From Neolewinella xylanilytica (lineage in GTDB: Bacteria > Bacteroidota > Bacteroidia > Chitinophagales > Saprospiraceae), in NCBI RefSeq assembly GCF_002934605.1, contig NZ_PTJC01000006.1, forward strand, positions 1,302,001 through 1,366,000: a stretch of DNA of 64,000 bases. The letters are read 5' to 3'. This document shows positions 31,991 to 42,300 of the stretch, in pieces. Numbering within the stretch: position 1 is the stretch's first letter; the number at the start of each line of letters is the position of its first letter. The notes under the pieces were generated by a model. The model was given only the letters and a program-made list of their open reading frames with translations. It made no database searches and was not told the origin of the DNA. Made by a program: the position numbers and the translations under genes.

Positions 31991-33766
31991 TTACCGGCGT
32001 AGTTTTTGCCAAATCATCATCAGCGCGGCAATACCGAGGCCTGCCACGACTCCCGCAACCAGGGTGGCCGTCATTCGACCGTACAGGTAAAAGCCGGTGG
32101 CGAAGAGAATGGCGTAGATCGTGATGGCGCCGACGAGCATCGCCAGGATGCGCAGGGGCAGCTGCCCGTCGGCCCGGGTGTCCGCCCGAGCGGGCAGGTT
32201 GGCCACTACCGGATTCCAGCCAGGGCCACCCGGCCGGGTAGTCGTGTAGAAATTAGTAAGCGTGGCCATGTCGGTAGGTCGCGTGGCGAAGGTCACCGTC
32301 AGCCAACCGACGGTGGTGATGGCAATGCCCAGCAACAGGCGCTGATGACCGGCAAGTTCCGGCAGGCCCAGTGGCGCCCAGGCCAGCTCCAGGAACAGCG
32401 CAACGGCGAACGAGATGAACATGCCCGCGATTTCCGTATAGGCGTTGATCCGCCACCAGAACCAGCGGAGAATGAAGATCAGCCCCGTTCCCGCACCGAT
32501 CTGCAGCAGAATCGAGAAGGCCTGCAGCGCATTGGAAAGCGCCAGCGCCAGTACCGCGGCCAGGACCATCAGGACCACGGTACTGATGCGGCCGATGAGG
32601 ACGAGACGGTCTTCGCTGGCCTCCGGCTCGACGAAGCGGTGGTACCAGTCGTGGACGACGTAGCTGGACCCCCAGTTGAGGTGGGTGGATAGGGTAGACA
32701 TCAGCGCCGCGATGAGGGAAGCGATGACCAATCCGAGCAGCCCCGTGGGCAGGAAGCTCAGCATAGCCGGGTAGGCCAGGTCGTCATCGATCACGCTGCG
32801 GGCCACGTTCGGAAAGGCGGTGGCAATGCTTTCCAGGTCGGGAAAAACGATAATGGACGCCAGGGCGATAAGGATCCACGGCCAGGGGCGCAGGGCGTAA
32901 TGAAAAACGTTGAAGAGCAGCGTAGCTCCCACGGCGTGGTTCTCATTCTTGGCCGCCAGCATGCGCTGGGCAACGTAGCCGCCGCCGCCGGGTTCGGCCC
33001 CGGGGTACCACACGCTCCACCACTGTACGGCAATCGGTACGACGAAGAGGGGTACGTACACCTCCGGATTGTCGAACGAAGGAATAAGATCGAGTTTTTC
33101 GGTCACTTCGGCGTGGGAGAACAGCCCTTCCAATCCGCCCACCTGCGGCAGGTTGACCACCACGTAGGCCGCCCATACCGCGCCGATCATGGCGAAGGTG
33201 AACTGGACGAAGTCGGTCAGGATAACCCCTTTCAGGCCGCCCATTGCGGAATAAATTACCGTGACGACCGACACGAGGGCCACCGTCGTGATGGGATCGA
33301 TGTCCAGCAGCACCCCGGCAATTTTGATGCCCGCGAGGCAGACGGTGGCCATGATCATCACGTTGAAAAACACTCCGAGGTAAATGGCCCGGAACTGGCG
33401 TAGGAAGCGCGCCGGAGCGCCGGTGTAGCGCAGTTCGTAAAATTCGAGGTCCGTCATCACCCCGGATCGCCGCCACAGTCGCGCGTACACGAAAACGGTG
33501 AGCATGCCCGTCAGCAAAAAGGCCCACCAGGCCCAGTTGCCGGCCACGCCCTGTTTACGCACGATGTCGGTGACCAAGTTCGGGGTGTCGGCGGAAAACG
33601 TAGTCGCCACCATGGATACGCCTAGCAGCCACCAGGGCATGTTGCGGCCGGACAAAAAGAATTCTTTCGTCGATTTGCCGGAGTCGCGGCTGGCCCAGAG
33701 CCCGATCGCGAGGCTTACGGCGAAGAAAGCAAAGACGATGACCCAATCGATTATGGTAAGCTGCAT
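31991..33766 (-). CDS. Sodium:solute symporter family transporter
   Basis: 591 aa inner-membrane protein with about 13-14 helices. The SSS family start is clear: TIIDWVIVFAFFAVSLAIGLWASRDSGKSTKEFFLSGRNMPWWLLGVSMVATTFSADTPN. The conserved YSAMGGLKGVILTDFVQ segment forms part of the sodium/substrate core. Sugar or organic-acid uptake is likely, but the substrate is not predictable. A -7-like TACCTTGA lies at 33788-33795. A 189-nt gap separates it from DUF3050. Confidence 0.92.
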   Translation of the reverse strand: MQLTIIDWVIVFAFFAVSLAIGLWASRDSGKSTKEFFLSGRNMPWWLLGVSMVATTFSADTPNLVTDIVRKQGVAGNWAWWAFLLTGMLTVFVYARLWRRSGVMTDLEFYELRYTGAPARFLRQFRAIYLGVFFNVMIMATVCLAGIKIAGVLLDIDPITTVALVSVVTVIYSAMGGLKGVILTDFVQFTFAMIGAVWAAYVVVNLPQVGGLEGLFSHAEVTEKLDLIPSFDNPEVYVPLFVVPIAVQWWSVWYPGAEPGGGGYVAQRMLAAKNENHAVGATLLFNVFHYALRPWPWILIALASIIVFPDLESIATAFPNVARSVIDDDLAYPAMLSFLPTGLLGLVIASLIAALMSTLSTHLNWGSSYVVHDWYHRFVEPEASEDRLVLIGRISTVVLMVLAAVLALALSNALQAFSILLQIGAGTGLIFILRWFWWRINAYTEIAGMFISFAVALFLELAWAPLGLPELAGHQRLLLGIAITTVGWLTVTFATRPTDMATLTNFYTTTRPGGPGWNPVVANLPARADTRADGQLPLRILAMLVGAITIYAILFATGFYLYGRMTATLVAGVVAGLGIAALMMIWQKLRR

Positions 33767-33787
33767 ACAGAAGGTGAAAGTGCGCGA

Positions 33788-33795
33788 TCAAGGTA
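33788..33795 (-). promoter_or_regulatory. -7-like box TACCTTGA for the symporter
   Basis: Minus-strand near-match to TAnnTTTG, 21 nt before the ATG at 33766. Confidence 0.3.
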
Positions 33796-33896
33796 GGTAT
33801 TACCGTTTAGATGACCGAATGGGATATATGAATACTAGGCGAACGCGCCGGGCGGCGATTCCGGGTGGCCGTGCAACAATTTGCCCCTTAGGCGGG

Positions 33897-33904
33897 TACT
33901 TTTA
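33897..33904 (+). promoter_or_regulatory. -7-like box TACTTTTA for the M14 peptidase
   Basis: TAnnTTTA, ending 4 nt before the GTG start at 33909. Its position decides against the longer upstream frame, which would be antisense to the symporter. Confidence 0.4.
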
Positions 33905-33908
33905 CACA

Positions 33909-35144
33909 GTGAAGTGGCTTACCCCGGTCCTGTTGTTACTTTTCCTCGGCAGCTTTTCTCCCGTTCAAGCCCAGGATGAGCTGCGCGTTTCCACCTACCT
34001 GGACCGCAAGGCCGCCACGTTGGTGCCCGAAGCCGCCTATCCCAGCTACGACCTGTACGAAGACATCATGTTCGAGTTGGCGCGTCGCTACCCGGATCGC
34101 TGCAGGATCGAAATCTGGGGAACCCTGGCATCCGGCCGCCGCATCCTGGTTCTCAAATTAGCCGATAACCTGAGCCGCAGCCGCAACCGGCCGCAAGTAT
34201 TGTGTACCGCCACGATGCACGGCGACGAACTGGCGGGCTACTGGATGCTCCTGCGGCTGGCGGAATCTTTGCTCCAGGAAGATCCCCGTGGGTTGCTCTC
34301 CGAGGTAGCCCTGTTCATCAACCCCCTCGCCAACCCCGACGGTGCTTTCCGCGCCGGCAATCGCTCGCTGGCCGGTGCCCAGCGGGGCAACGCCGACGGC
34401 GTCGACCTCAATCGGAATTACCCCGATCCGGACGACGGCCGCTACCCCGACGGAAACGACCACCAGCCCGAAACCCGCATTTTCATGCGGGCCGCCGAAA
34501 CCCACGGCTTCGATCTCGCGATTAATTTTCACGGGGGGGCCGAACTGTTCAACTACCCCTGGGATACGTTTCGTACCCGCCACCCCGACACCGAGTGGTG
34601 GCGCACCGTGAGCCGGGAGTTCGCACAGACCGCCCAGCAGGATAGCCGACTGGGCGACTACTTCAAGGACCGCGCCAACGGTACGACCAACGGACACGAC
34701 TGGTACCCCATTTCCGGCTCGCGGCAGGATTACATGAACTATTACCACCGGACCCGGGAAGCCACCGTGGAGATCACGAATGCCAAGCGTTTTCCCGCCC
34801 GGGACCTACCCAACCTCTGGGAATCGTTACGCGGAGCCCTGCTTAACTACCTGGATGAGGCTCGCTACGGCATCCACGGTATCGTCACGGATCAGGTGAC
34901 GGGGCTTCCGTTGCGCGCCCACATTACGATCCCGGGGCACGACGAAATGCAGTCTTCGGTGTACAGTGAGCGCATCACCGGCGATTTCTACCGCTACCTA
35001 GCGCCGGGCACCTACCGCCTGGTCGTTTCCGCTACCGGATATCGCTCCCGTACGGTTATCGTAAGTTTGCGCGACAAACAACGCAGGGAGCTACAGATCG
35101 CGCTCGAGAGGGCCCCGCTAGACCCCCCCGCACGGAAAAAGTAG
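33909..35144 (+). CDS. Secreted M14 zinc carboxypeptidase
   Basis: 411 aa from a GTG at 33909 that yields a good signal peptide (KWLTPVLLLLFLGSFSPVQA). The zinc ligands and catalytic residues of M14 are in place: His104 and Glu107 in ATMHGDELAG, His208 in NFHGGAE, and the general base Glu288 in ATVEITNAKRF. The substrate-binding segment DGVDLNRNYP is also visible. A ~75-residue carboxypeptidase regulatory-like beta-sandwich (GIHGIVTDQVTGLPLRAHITIPG) follows. Likely removes C-terminal residues from exported peptides. Confidence 0.93.
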   Translation: MKWLTPVLLLLFLGSFSPVQAQDELRVSTYLDRKAATLVPEAAYPSYDLYEDIMFELARRYPDRCRIEIWGTLASGRRILVLKLADNLSRSRNRPQVLCTATMHGDELAGYWMLLRLAESLLQEDPRGLLSEVALFINPLANPDGAFRAGNRSLAGAQRGNADGVDLNRNYPDPDDGRYPDGNDHQPETRIFMRAAETHGFDLAINFHGGAELFNYPWDTFRTRHPDTEWWRTVSREFAQTAQQDSRLGDYFKDRANGTTNGHDWYPISGSRQDYMNYYHRTREATVEITNAKRFPARDLPNLWESLRGALLNYLDEARYGIHGIVTDQVTGLPLRAHITIPGHDEMQSSVYSERITGDFYRYLAPGTYRLVVSATGYRSRTVIVSLRDKQRRELQIALERAPLDPPARKK

Positions 35145-35205
35145 CGGCCGCTCTGACCGCTGACTACAGCCGCCCAATTAGCCCAACTACCACATTACAA
35201 GTATT

Positions 35206-36846
35206 ATGTCCGACGCCATTTTCAACCTCGCTATTCCCGCCAACGAGCCCGTACTGGCTTACGCCCCCGGTAGCCCGGAGCGCAAAGCCCTAAAGCAGGC
35301 CCTACAGGAAGCGAAAGCGAAGCAACGGGAGCTCCCCGCCTTTATCAACGGCGAACGCGTCCTGGACGGGGAGAAGGTGAGCGTCCACCCACCCCACGAA
35401 CGATCGTTTACGCTGGGTCATTTTTACCGCGGCACTCAGGATCACGTCCACCGTGCCATCGATGCCGCGCTGGCGGCCAAACCGGCCTGGGAGTCGCTGC
35501 CGTGGCAACAACGCGCCGCGGTATTCCTGCGGGCTGCGGATTTGCTCGCCGGTCCCTTCCGGGCACGCATGAACGCGGCCACCATGCTGGGCCAGAGCAA
35601 GAACGCCTACCAGGCGGAGATCGACAGCGTAGCGGAAATGTGCGATTTTTTCCGCTTTAACGCCTACTTCCTCCAGGAGATTTACCGGGAGCAGCCGTTG
35701 CATTCCCCCGATGGCATCTGGAACCGTCTGGAATACCGCGCCCTCGAAGGCTTCGTGCTGGCCATCACCCCCTTCAATTTTACCAGTATCGCCGCGAACC
35801 TCCCGGCGGCCCCGGCCCTGTGCGGCAATACCGTGGTGTGGAAACCGGCCGAAACCCAAATCTACTCGGCGGTCGTGATCATGGAACTGTTCGAAGCCGC
35901 CGGCCTCCCCAAGGGCGTAATCAACCTGATCTATACCGACGGCCCCGAAGTGGGCGATATTGTGTTCAAGCACCGCGATTTTGCCGGGCTCCACTTCACC
36001 GGCAGTACCAAAGTGTTCCAGCAACTGTGGAAGGAGATCGGCAACAATGTCGGTCACTATCGTAGCTACCCCCGTATCGTCGGGGAGACGGGCGGAAAGG
36101 ACTTCCTCGTAGCCCACCCCTCCGCCGATGCCGTCGAGGTGGCCGTCGCGCTGCTGCGGGGCGCCTTTGAGTACCAGGGGCAGAAGTGCTCCGCCGCTTC
36201 GCGTGCATACGTGCCCGCTAGCCTCTGGGCCGCTGTCCGGGAACGCCTTGTCGCCGACATGAAGACCCTGCGTAGCGGCACGGTCGAAGACTTCGGCAAC
36301 TTCATCAACGCCGTAATCGACGAACGCGCCTTCGACCGGATCGCCGGCTACATCGACGGAGCGAAGGCCGACGATGCCGTGGAGATCGTCGCCGGTGGCG
36401 GCTACGATAAAAGCGAAGGCTTTTTCATCGAGCCCACCGTACTGCTGACTACCGATCCGCGCTCCAAAACCATGGTCGAGGAAATTTTCGGCCCGGTCCT
36501 GACCATTTACGTCTACGAGGATGCGCAGTGGGAGGAAACCCTGGAACTGGTCGATACGACTTCCCCCTACGCGCTTACCGGAGCGGTATTCGCCACAGAC
36601 CGCGCGGTGATCGAGCAGGCATCCCGGGCACTCCGCAATGCCGCCGGTAACTTCTACGTCAACGATAAACCTACCGGCGCGGTCGTAGGCCAACAACCCT
36701 TCGGTGGAGCCCGTGCATCCGGTACCAACGATAAAGCCGGAAGCGCCATCAACCTGCAGCGTTGGATAAGCCCCCGGCTGATCAAGGAAAACTTCGTGCC
36801 ACCGGTCGATTACCGCTACCCGTTTTTGGGTGACGCGGCCAAGTAA
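35206..36846 (+). CDS. pruA: L-glutamate gamma-semialdehyde dehydrogenase
   Basis: Oxidises glutamate-5-semialdehyde (from proline via P5C) to glutamate with NAD. 546 aa, the length of the group 1 bacterial/eukaryotic P5C dehydrogenases. Catalytic Cys328 sits in YQGQKCSAASRAYV and the general base Glu in VGETGGKDFLV. NFYVNDKPTGAVVGQQPFGGARASGTNDKAG is the family C-terminal anchor. No proline dehydrogenase is adjacent. No clear promoter; 61 nt from the M14 peptidase on the same strand. Confidence 0.97.
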   Translation: MSDAIFNLAIPANEPVLAYAPGSPERKALKQALQEAKAKQRELPAFINGERVLDGEKVSVHPPHERSFTLGHFYRGTQDHVHRAIDAALAAKPAWESLPWQQRAAVFLRAADLLAGPFRARMNAATMLGQSKNAYQAEIDSVAEMCDFFRFNAYFLQEIYREQPLHSPDGIWNRLEYRALEGFVLAITPFNFTSIAANLPAAPALCGNTVVWKPAETQIYSAVVIMELFEAAGLPKGVINLIYTDGPEVGDIVFKHRDFAGLHFTGSTKVFQQLWKEIGNNVGHYRSYPRIVGETGGKDFLVAHPSADAVEVAVALLRGAFEYQGQKCSAASRAYVPASLWAAVRERLVADMKTLRSGTVEDFGNFINAVIDERAFDRIAGYIDGAKADDAVEIVAGGGYDKSEGFFIEPTVLLTTDPRSKTMVEEIFGPVLTIYVYEDAQWEETLELVDTTSPYALTGAVFATDRAVIEQASRALRNAAGNFYVNDKPTGAVVGQQPFGGARASGTNDKAGSAINLQRWISPRLIKENFVPPVDYRYPFLGDAAK

Positions 36847-37308
36847 ATGATCAGCCGCCGCTTCGCGTAGCAGTTGGGATTTACCGTGTGGGCCTAAGAT
36901 GAACCTTATGGTGGCCGGAAGCAATGCCTTTGGCGGGTGATACCCGCTGAGGGGGAAGCATTCTTTTGGTAGGCACTGGCGGGCACTTCCGTTTGTGGTT
37001 TTCCGTCTGGGTAAGCCGGGCCGGTAGCAGCAGGTTTGGTCATCTCGGCGGAGGATGCCGAACACCCGACGGCACGGTATTACGGCAGTAAGCAGCCTGG
37101 GGCTCTTTCCGGCTGGATTTGTCCCGTTTTACGTGCCACCCTCCATCCATTTCCTAATTGGGTGGAGGTGCACACCGGGAAAGGCGACCGCTAGAGGGAA
37201 CGATCACACCGCCGGTTGGGGTGCACGAGCAATACGAAGCGAACCGGGATATTAAACGGGGCCAACCTGGACTTTCACGATCGCCATGGCGACCGAATGC
37301 CGGTGACG
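36847..37308. other. Gene-free 462-bp region between pruA and acs, with stem-loops
   Basis: I see no supported gene. A perfect stem-loop GCGGGT-GAT-ACCCGC lies at 36933-36947, flanked by direct GGAAGCA repeats. A second, weaker one pairs CCACCC (37136-37141) with GGGTGG (37160-37165). No T-run follows either. The region is at the 3' ends of both convergent genes, so terminators, a decayed gene or a structured RNA are possible. No match to a known riboswitch motif was found by eye. Confidence 0.4.
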
Positions 37309-39222
37309 CTACACCTTTCCCTCGATAACAGCGTCTACGGCTTCCGGATTGAGCAGGGTGGAGGTGTCCCCGAGGTTATCCGTCTCGCCGGCGGCCACCT
37401 TGCGAAGAATTCGGCGCATGATTTTTCCCGACCGCGTTTTGGGGAGTTCTTCGACGAACTGGATCTTATCCGGCTTGGCGATCGGGCCGATCTCCGTCCG
37501 GACGGTCTCCACGATCTCGTTCCGTAATTTTTCCGGATCGTGGTTGCCCGGTGCCAAAATTACGTAGGCGTAGATTCCCTGTCCCTTTATCTCATGGGGA
37601 TAACCGACCACCGCGGTTTCCACCACCAGTGGGTGCTCGTCGATGGCGTTCTCTACCTCCGCCGTACCCATCCGGTGTCCGCTCACGTTGATCACGTCAT
37701 CCACCCGTCCGACAATGCGGTACATGCCGTTGGCGTCCCGGCGGGCACCGTCGCCGGTGAAGTACATGCCCGGAACGGTCGAGAAGTAGGTGTTGCGGCA
37801 GCGCTCGTGGTCCCCCCAGGTCGTACGGAGCATGCTCGGCCACGGAAATTTGACACAGAGGAGTCCGCTTTCCGGGTTCTCGGTAAGTTCTTCGCCCGTA
37901 TTCTTACTCACCAGCGCCATTTGAATACCCGGTAGGGGGTAGCCGGCAAAGGTGGCCTTCTGGGGGCTGTGCCCACCCAGCCCGGAGATCATGATGCCGC
38001 CGGTCTCCGTCTGCCACCAGGTATCCACGATGGGCACCTTTCCCTTTCCTACCTTCTCGTGGTACCACTCCCAGGCCTCCTCGTTGATGGGTTCGCCGAC
38101 CGATCCGATCACCTTCAGGTCGCTCAGATCGTGCCCTTCGACGTATTCGTTGCCCCGGGCCATGAGCGCCCGGATGGCGGTCGGCGCGGTGTAAAATTGA
38201 TTGACGCGGTGCTTGGCGCAAACCTGCCAGAAGCGCGCCGCGTCGGGATAGGTCGGGACACCCTCGAACATCATGGTGGTAGCCCCACAGAGCAGGGGGC
38301 CGTAAAGGATGTAACTGTGACCGGTGATCCAGCCGATATCGGCCGTGCACCAGTAGACGTCACCGGGATTATACTGAAAGACGTTCAGGAAGCTGAAGGC
38401 CGTATAGACCATATAGCCGCCGCAGGTATGCACCACTCCCTTCGGTTTTCCGGTGCTGCCGGAGGTGTAAAGAATGAACAGTACGTCTTCGGCGTCCATC
38501 ACCTCGGCGGGGCATTCCGTGGATTGTTCGTCCACGCATTCGTGGTACCACTGGTCGTAGCTCGCGTCCCAGGTGATGGGTTCACCGGTGTTGCGGTGCA
38601 CCAGGACGGTCTCTACGCTGGGGCACCCCAGGGCGAGCGCTTCGTCCACCACCTCTTTTACCGGGATGGTTTTGTTGCCCCGGTTGTTGTAATCCGAGCA
38701 GATGATCATCTTGCAGTCGGAGTCGTTAACCCGGTCGGCCAGGGCCTGGGCGCTAAAGCCGGCAAAAACGACTGAGTGGATGGCCCCGATCCGTGCGCAG
38801 GCCAGTACGGATATGGCCAGTTCCGGCACCATGGGCATGTAGAAGCAGATCCGGTCTCCTTTCCCGACGCCGAGTTCCCGGAGGGCATTGCCGACCTTGC
38901 AGACTTCCGCGTGAAGCTGCCGGTACGACAGCCGCACGACCGGCGCTTCAGGGTCGTTCGGTTCGTAGAGGATGGCCGTCTGGTCACCGCGGGTATCGAG
39001 ATGGCGGTCCAGGCAATTTTCCGTGATATTCAGCTTGCCCCCCTGGAACCACTTGACGTCCGGATCGGTAAAGTTCCAGTCCAATACGCGGTTCCACTTT
39101 TCGTGCCAGGAGAAAGTAGCGGCCTGCTCGGCCCAGAACGCCTCCGGGTCCCGGACACTGCGTTCGTATGTAGATTGATAGGTTTCGAAACTGCTTATCT
39201 GAAGGGGCAACTGGGTAGACAT
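37309..39222 (-). CDS. acs: Acetyl-CoA synthetase (AMP-forming)
   Basis: Activates acetate to acetyl-CoA through acetyl-AMP. 637 aa, usual length. ANL-superfamily motifs: the P-loop-like LYTSGSTGKPKGVVH, the TWWQTETGG motif that binds the adenylate, DGARRDANGMYRIVGRVDDVINVSGHR, and the C-terminal PKTRSGKIMRRILRK with the regulatory acetylatable Lys. WFQGGKLNITENCLDRH marks true acetyl-CoA synthetases. It is monocistronic, divergent from the T9SS Kelch protein. Confidence 0.97.
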   Translation of the reverse strand: MSTQLPLQISSFETYQSTYERSVRDPEAFWAEQAATFSWHEKWNRVLDWNFTDPDVKWFQGGKLNITENCLDRHLDTRGDQTAILYEPNDPEAPVVRLSYRQLHAEVCKVGNALRELGVGKGDRICFYMPMVPELAISVLACARIGAIHSVVFAGFSAQALADRVNDSDCKMIICSDYNNRGNKTIPVKEVVDEALALGCPSVETVLVHRNTGEPITWDASYDQWYHECVDEQSTECPAEVMDAEDVLFILYTSGSTGKPKGVVHTCGGYMVYTAFSFLNVFQYNPGDVYWCTADIGWITGHSYILYGPLLCGATTMMFEGVPTYPDAARFWQVCAKHRVNQFYTAPTAIRALMARGNEYVEGHDLSDLKVIGSVGEPINEEAWEWYHEKVGKGKVPIVDTWWQTETGGIMISGLGGHSPQKATFAGYPLPGIQMALVSKNTGEELTENPESGLLCVKFPWPSMLRTTWGDHERCRNTYFSTVPGMYFTGDGARRDANGMYRIVGRVDDVINVSGHRMGTAEVENAIDEHPLVVETAVVGYPHEIKGQGIYAYVILAPGNHDPEKLRNEIVETVRTEIGPIAKPDKIQFVEELPKTRSGKIMRRILRKVAAGETDNLGDTSTLLNPEAVDAVIEGKV

Positions 39223-39363
39223 GATCGGGATGCATTAGGTCGGCAATATAGCCAAAGCGGTGAATGCAGCCGCTAGAAGCGAATATTGGAAAACCTTTCT
39301 CATACTTGAGAACATCGTTCCCGATTTAGGCTTTTAGCTGCGAATTGACCCCAAAACCCATTT

Positions 39364-42300
39364 ATGCAAACACCCATTACCCACCAACTTCTTTTCCTAT
39401 TCCTGAATTTCTTTGCCGGCTCGCTGTTATACGCCCAGACCTACAGCGATTGGACCAAGATCGGTAATGCCGGTTACCCTCGCGCGGAAGGGCAAATGGT
39501 TACTTACGAAGGGAAATATTACTGGTTCAACGGATTCACAACCGATCTCGCTTTTCTGAACGAAAACGAGCGGTACGACCCCGCTACGAACACCTGGACG
39601 AACCTCGCCTCCATACCCCTGAACCCGGACGGTACGTACCAGGGGAATACCCACGTCGGTATCTCCGTCGTGGATGACGAGATATGGCTGTTGGGTGGCC
39701 GGAGCGGCAACCCCTTTTACCGGGTCACGGATGCAGTCTGGATCTACGACATCACCGACAATGCATGGCGCCGCGGTCCGACCTTTCCACAGCGCCGCGG
39801 TGGCGGTGGCCTGGCGCGTCTGGGCCGCACGCTACACTACGTTGGCGGTTTCGATCACAATACCCAGTGTGACGTCGATGATCACTGGGTCTACGACCTG
39901 GATAACCCGGAGGCGGGCTGGCAGGATTTTAGCGGTAACTCCCCGATGCCCCTGGCGCGGAATCACTTTGGCACGGTTACCCTCGGCGGTATGCTGTACA
40001 CCATAGCCGGCCAGCACGACCACGAAGGCTGTCTGCGCGGCAAGAACCTGCCCTATGTGCATCGCTACGATCCTTACACCGATACCTGGGAGCGTTTGGC
40101 GGATTTGCCCTTCAATAATTCACATACCGAACCCAGTACCTTTGCCTACAACGGTAAGTTGTACAGCATAGGTGGACAGGTAGCCCTGGGCCAGGAGCTA
40201 GCCGAATACGACCCGGCGACGAATACCTGGCGTATCCTCAGCGAAATGCAGTTCCCCCACCGCCTAATCGCCCCGGGCGCCCGCGTCCACAACGGGAACC
40301 TGGTGGTCATGGTGGGGGGTAGAAGGACGGTAGGTCGTGCCCAATCCGAAGTTTGGGCGCGGACGTTCACGCCAAACGTGACGCGTAAACTGGCCTTCCA
40401 CCCCGCCACCTTACGCGCCAGCGGGGAAAGCCGGACCACGACCGAAGCCATTCTGGCGAACTATAGCGGCGACGACGAGGCGACCTACCGCATCGATGTA
40501 AGCAAGTTTCCCGCCTGGTTAACCATCGACCGGGCCACCGGTAAAGCCCGGGAATCCTTCGCGGAGGTGGAAATTACCGTAGACCCCCGCGGCCTGCCCG
40601 CGGGTAGTTATTCCTATACCCTCCGCGCCACCGCCGACGGCTATACGGCTGCAAGCCTGCCCATCAGTTTCACGGTGGGCGAAGCGGGGGAGTGGCGCTC
40701 GTACGCCGATTTCCGGGAGGCCGAATGCGCCACCGTAGGCAGTATCTGGGAGATCGTTTCCGACAACCGCGCAGCCAACGGTAAATATGTCACCGTTCCG
40801 AAGGGGATGACCAGTACCGGATCCGCGCCGGCCGACCGCCCCGAGAACCACGTTAGTTTCCGGTACGACGTGCCCAAAACCGGTACGTACAATCTCTTCG
40901 CGCGCATCGCCGCCAGGGCTACTACCGACGATTCTTTCTGGTTCCGCGTAAACGGTGGGGAGTGGACGGAGTGGTCCGACAACCTGGTGACCGAAAACGG
41001 CGCGTTCGAATGGCGACGTGGGCCAGGCGCGAGCCTCCAACTGGCCGCCGGCGAAGTCACGGTTGACCTGGCGTACCGCGAAAGCGGAATGATGATCGAC
41101 AAGCTGCTCCTCTCCGCCGGCAGTAAGCTGCCCGTCGGAACGGGATATCCTGACGAAAGTTGTGGTAGCAACGCGCCCTCGGAACCAACCGCAACCGCCT
41201 ACTGGGCCGAAGCCGAATGCAGTCAGCTAGGTAGTCAGTGGGTGACCGCGACCGACGGTGGAGCATCGGCCGGACGCTACGTTTATGCCATGGGCTACGA
41301 AAAAATAGACGCGCCCGGAGGTACGGATGCGGCCGACCGGCTCACCTTTACGGCCCAGCTGGCGGAGGCGGGAACGTATTACCTCTTTATGCGCCTCGAT
41401 GCCGTCGACAACGGGAGGAACTCCTTTTGGGTCCAGGTAGACAACGGACCGTGGCTGGAGTTCTGGAAAGAGACCGATGGCCGCAATATGCTCACCAACG
41501 GCTTCGAATGGCGACGGGTAAACGACGACACCGAGCCGGTCTCCTTCCAGTTGGGCGCCGGTCAGCACACGATCGGGGTGGTCAGTCGGGAGCCCGGTAC
41601 CCGCCTCGACAAAGTGTACCTCGCTACCGAAAACCGACTGCCCTCCGGCACCGGTGCCCGGGTAGCCGATTGTCCTGCCCCGGATGATGCGGTCACCGAG
41701 TTCTGGTCGGAAGTAGAATGCGGCGGGGTAGGCAACCGTTGGGCGACCAATAGATCCAGTGGCGCATCCAACCAACGCTACGTTTACTGCACCGGCGACC
41801 GTCAGATCACCGAACCGGCAGCCAACGGCACCGACGACCGGATCACCTATACCGCCAATCTGGCCAAAGCCGGTACGTATCACCTCTTCCTGCGCCTGAA
41901 TGCGATCGACAACGGCCGCAACTCGGTCTGGGTCCGGGTAGATAACGGCAACTGGGTGGAGTTTTGGAAAGAAGCCAACGGCAGCAATCTGCTCACGAAT
42001 GGATTCGAATGGCGCCGCGTGAACGACGATACCCGTGCCGTTTCCTTCCCCCTATCGGCGGGGCGGCATACCATCACCCTAGCCAATCGGGAATCCGGAA
42101 CTCGCCTGGATAAGCTGTTACTATCGACAGCTACGCAGTTGCCGGACGGCTTTGGTGGCCCTGCCGCGTCCTGCTCCGAAGCGAGCTCCGTGGCCGCTAA
42201 ACGGTTCCGCCCTGCTTCCAGCTCGGAACCCGTCGTAGGCAATAGCCTCCAGGTCTATCCCAATCCTACCCACGGTGCCGTGAAGCTGCGTTTCGAGGGA

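Noticed and set aside
36847..37308. Cobalamin or other riboswitch
   Set aside because: I could not find the B12 box, TPP or SAM core motifs, and the region lies at gene 3' ends.
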